Source of the DNA: Balneolales bacterium
Lineage (GTDB): Bacteria; Bacteroidota; Rhodothermia; Balneolales; Natronogracilivirgulaceae
Assembly: GCA_007133875.1 (NCBI GenBank)
Contig: SLLW01000331.1
Coordinates: 1 to 5,943, forward strand
Reading direction: 5' to 3'
Length of the DNA stretch: 5,943 nucleotides
The notes beneath the pieces are model-generated. The model saw nothing but the letters and a program-made list of their open reading frames with translations, was not told the DNA's origin and ran no database searches. Position 1 is the stretch's first letter. Each line of letters opens with the position of its first letter. Below are positions 5,067-5,943 of the stretch, piece after piece. Position numbers and translations under genes: made by a program.

Positions 5067-5943
5067 TTATTCGAAACGCAGACTCTCTATTGGATCAAGG
5101 CGGGCTGCTTTCCAGGCCGGATACACACCAAATACGATTCCAATGACCGTCATCCCGATGATACCGGCCAGAATCGCAAATACGGGCAGCACAAATGTGG
5201 TATCCATGATCATAACCAGGATGTTGCCGCCGGCGATTCCCAGAGCCATACCGATGAGCCCTCCCAACTGGCATACAATAATGGCTTCCATAAGGAACTG
5301 GATAATAATCGCTTTCCGGTTTGCTCCAACCGCTTTGCGGATACCGATTTCGCGGGTCCGTTCGGTTACAGAAACCAGCATGATGTTCATGACCCCGATT
5401 CCGGCTCCCAGCAGAGCGATTCCGCCCACCACAAAACCGAACAGGTAGAGAATACCTGTAAAGTCGTCAAATAATCCGCGAAGCGATTCATTGGTCTCAA
5501 TGTCAAAATCGTTTTCCGTACCGGGAGGGACCTGACGGATCGTCCGAAGCAGGCCGGTCGCTTCATCAACTGTTTCATTAATCATCATCACCGATGGAGC
5601 ACGTATTTGCAGGGTGATGTTCCGTTCGCGTCCGTAGACACCAATCAGGCGGGTATAGGGTATGAGCACCAGGTTGTCGAGTGACTGGCCGAATGCCGAT
5701 CCCTTGGCTTCAAGCACGCCGATGACGGTATAAAACTGGCCATCGATCCGCACCCGTTGGCCGAGTGCATTCCGCTCACCGAATAAATCATCCTTCACAT
5801 CGGCACCCAATACGATAAAAGAACGGGCATCGACCACATCATCACGGGTCAGATCCCGCCCTTCCTCAATGGAATAGGCATTGTTCCTGGTGGAGTGCTC
5901 ATTACCCCCCATCACCTGTACGTTCGGTTCGGTTGACTTCTCC
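5067..5943 (-). CDS. MacB/FtsX-type ABC transporter permease (C-terminal part)
   Basis: This is an inner-membrane permease of the MacB/LolC/FtsX superfamily, which couples ATP hydrolysis to movements of a periplasmic domain. The frame is open to the right edge, so the N-terminus is missing; 291 residues remain. Visible first is the end of the MacB periplasmic core domain (EGRDLTRDDV, FIVLGADVKDDLFGE, LGQRVRIDGQFYTVIGVLEAKG). Next come three membrane helices at about 164-191, 212-237 and 250-275 of the visible part. The FtsX signature SVTERTREIGIRKAVGA follows the first helix and probably contacts the ATPase. The C-terminus YPAWKAARLDPIESLRFE is diagnostic of the family. The GTG at 5915 is an internal valine, not a start. 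No ATPase domain is visible in this part; the ATPase at 30-761, about 4.3 kb downstream, is a possible partner, but another may lie outside the window. Confidence 0.93.
   Translation of the reverse strand, partial: EKSTEPNVQVMGGNEHSTRNNAYSIEEGRDLTRDDVVDARSFIVLGADVKDDLFGERNALGQRVRIDGQFYTVIGVLEAKGSAFGQSLDNLVLIPYTRLIGVYGRERNITLQIRAPSVMMINETVDEATGLLRTIRQVPPGTENDFDIETNESLRGLFDDFTGILYLFGFVVGGIALLGAGIGVMNIMLVSVTERTREIGIRKAVGANRKAIIIQFLMEAIIVCQLGGLIGMALGIAGGNILVMIMDTTFVLPVFAILAGIIGMTVIGIVFGVYPAWKAARLDPIESLRFE

Noticed and set aside
4981..5448. Plus-strand 155-codon frame antisense to the permease
   Set aside because: It overlaps the conserved FtsX domain on the opposite strand; its composition (many Ile, Pro, Met and Arg) reflects the complement of membrane-helix codons.
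5913..5915. GTG at 5915 as the true start of the permease
   Set aside because: The frame continues openly to the window edge and the preceding residues fit the periplasmic domain; the membrane segment expected at the N-terminus is missing, so the gene is cut by the window.

Overview
The window is 5,943 bases of a Gram-negative bacterial chromosome. Every gene I can support is on the minus strand, so transcription runs from the right edge to the left edge. An outer-membrane TolC protein, a periplasmic adaptor and MacB-type ABC components together require a two-membrane envelope. Base composition is roughly balanced, and most starts lack a strong Shine-Dalgarno sequence. That would fit the Bacteroidota/Balneolota/Rhodothermota side of the tree, but this is an inference from style and I cannot name a genus.

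Layout in transcription order: (1) 5943-5067, the 3' part of a MacB/FtsX-type ABC permease that enters from beyond the right edge. (2) 4979-3863, a tightly coupled trio of small membrane-associated proteins: a 66-aa YqjD/DUF883-like protein, a 173-aa YqjE/Holin-X-like protein and a 130-aa protein that repeats the anchor motif of the first. (3) 3787-2414, a TolC-family outer-membrane channel. (4) A 286-bp gap holding about eight copies of a degenerate 13-bp tandem repeat. (5) 2127-793, an HlyD/MacA-family adaptor. (6) 761-30, a MacB/LolD-type ABC ATPase. (7) At the left edge, a ribosome-binding site and ATG that probably begin the next gene, perhaps another permease.

The TolC, adaptor and ATPase genes, plus one or more permeases, look like a tripartite MacA-MacB-TolC type exporter. 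Here the ATPase and permease are separate proteins instead of the fused MacB of Enterobacteria. The ATPase would power a mechanotransmission permease in the inner membrane, the adaptor would bridge the periplasm, and TolC would provide the outer-membrane exit. The substrate cannot be read from the sequence. The small trio resembles the yqjD-yqjE arrangement of Proteobacteria and is probably an envelope or stress module; its place inside the efflux cluster is the most notable gene-order feature. The most notable non-coding feature is the 13-bp array between tolC and the adaptor gene. I saw no tRNA, rRNA, CRISPR array, insertion sequence or convincing intrinsic terminator.
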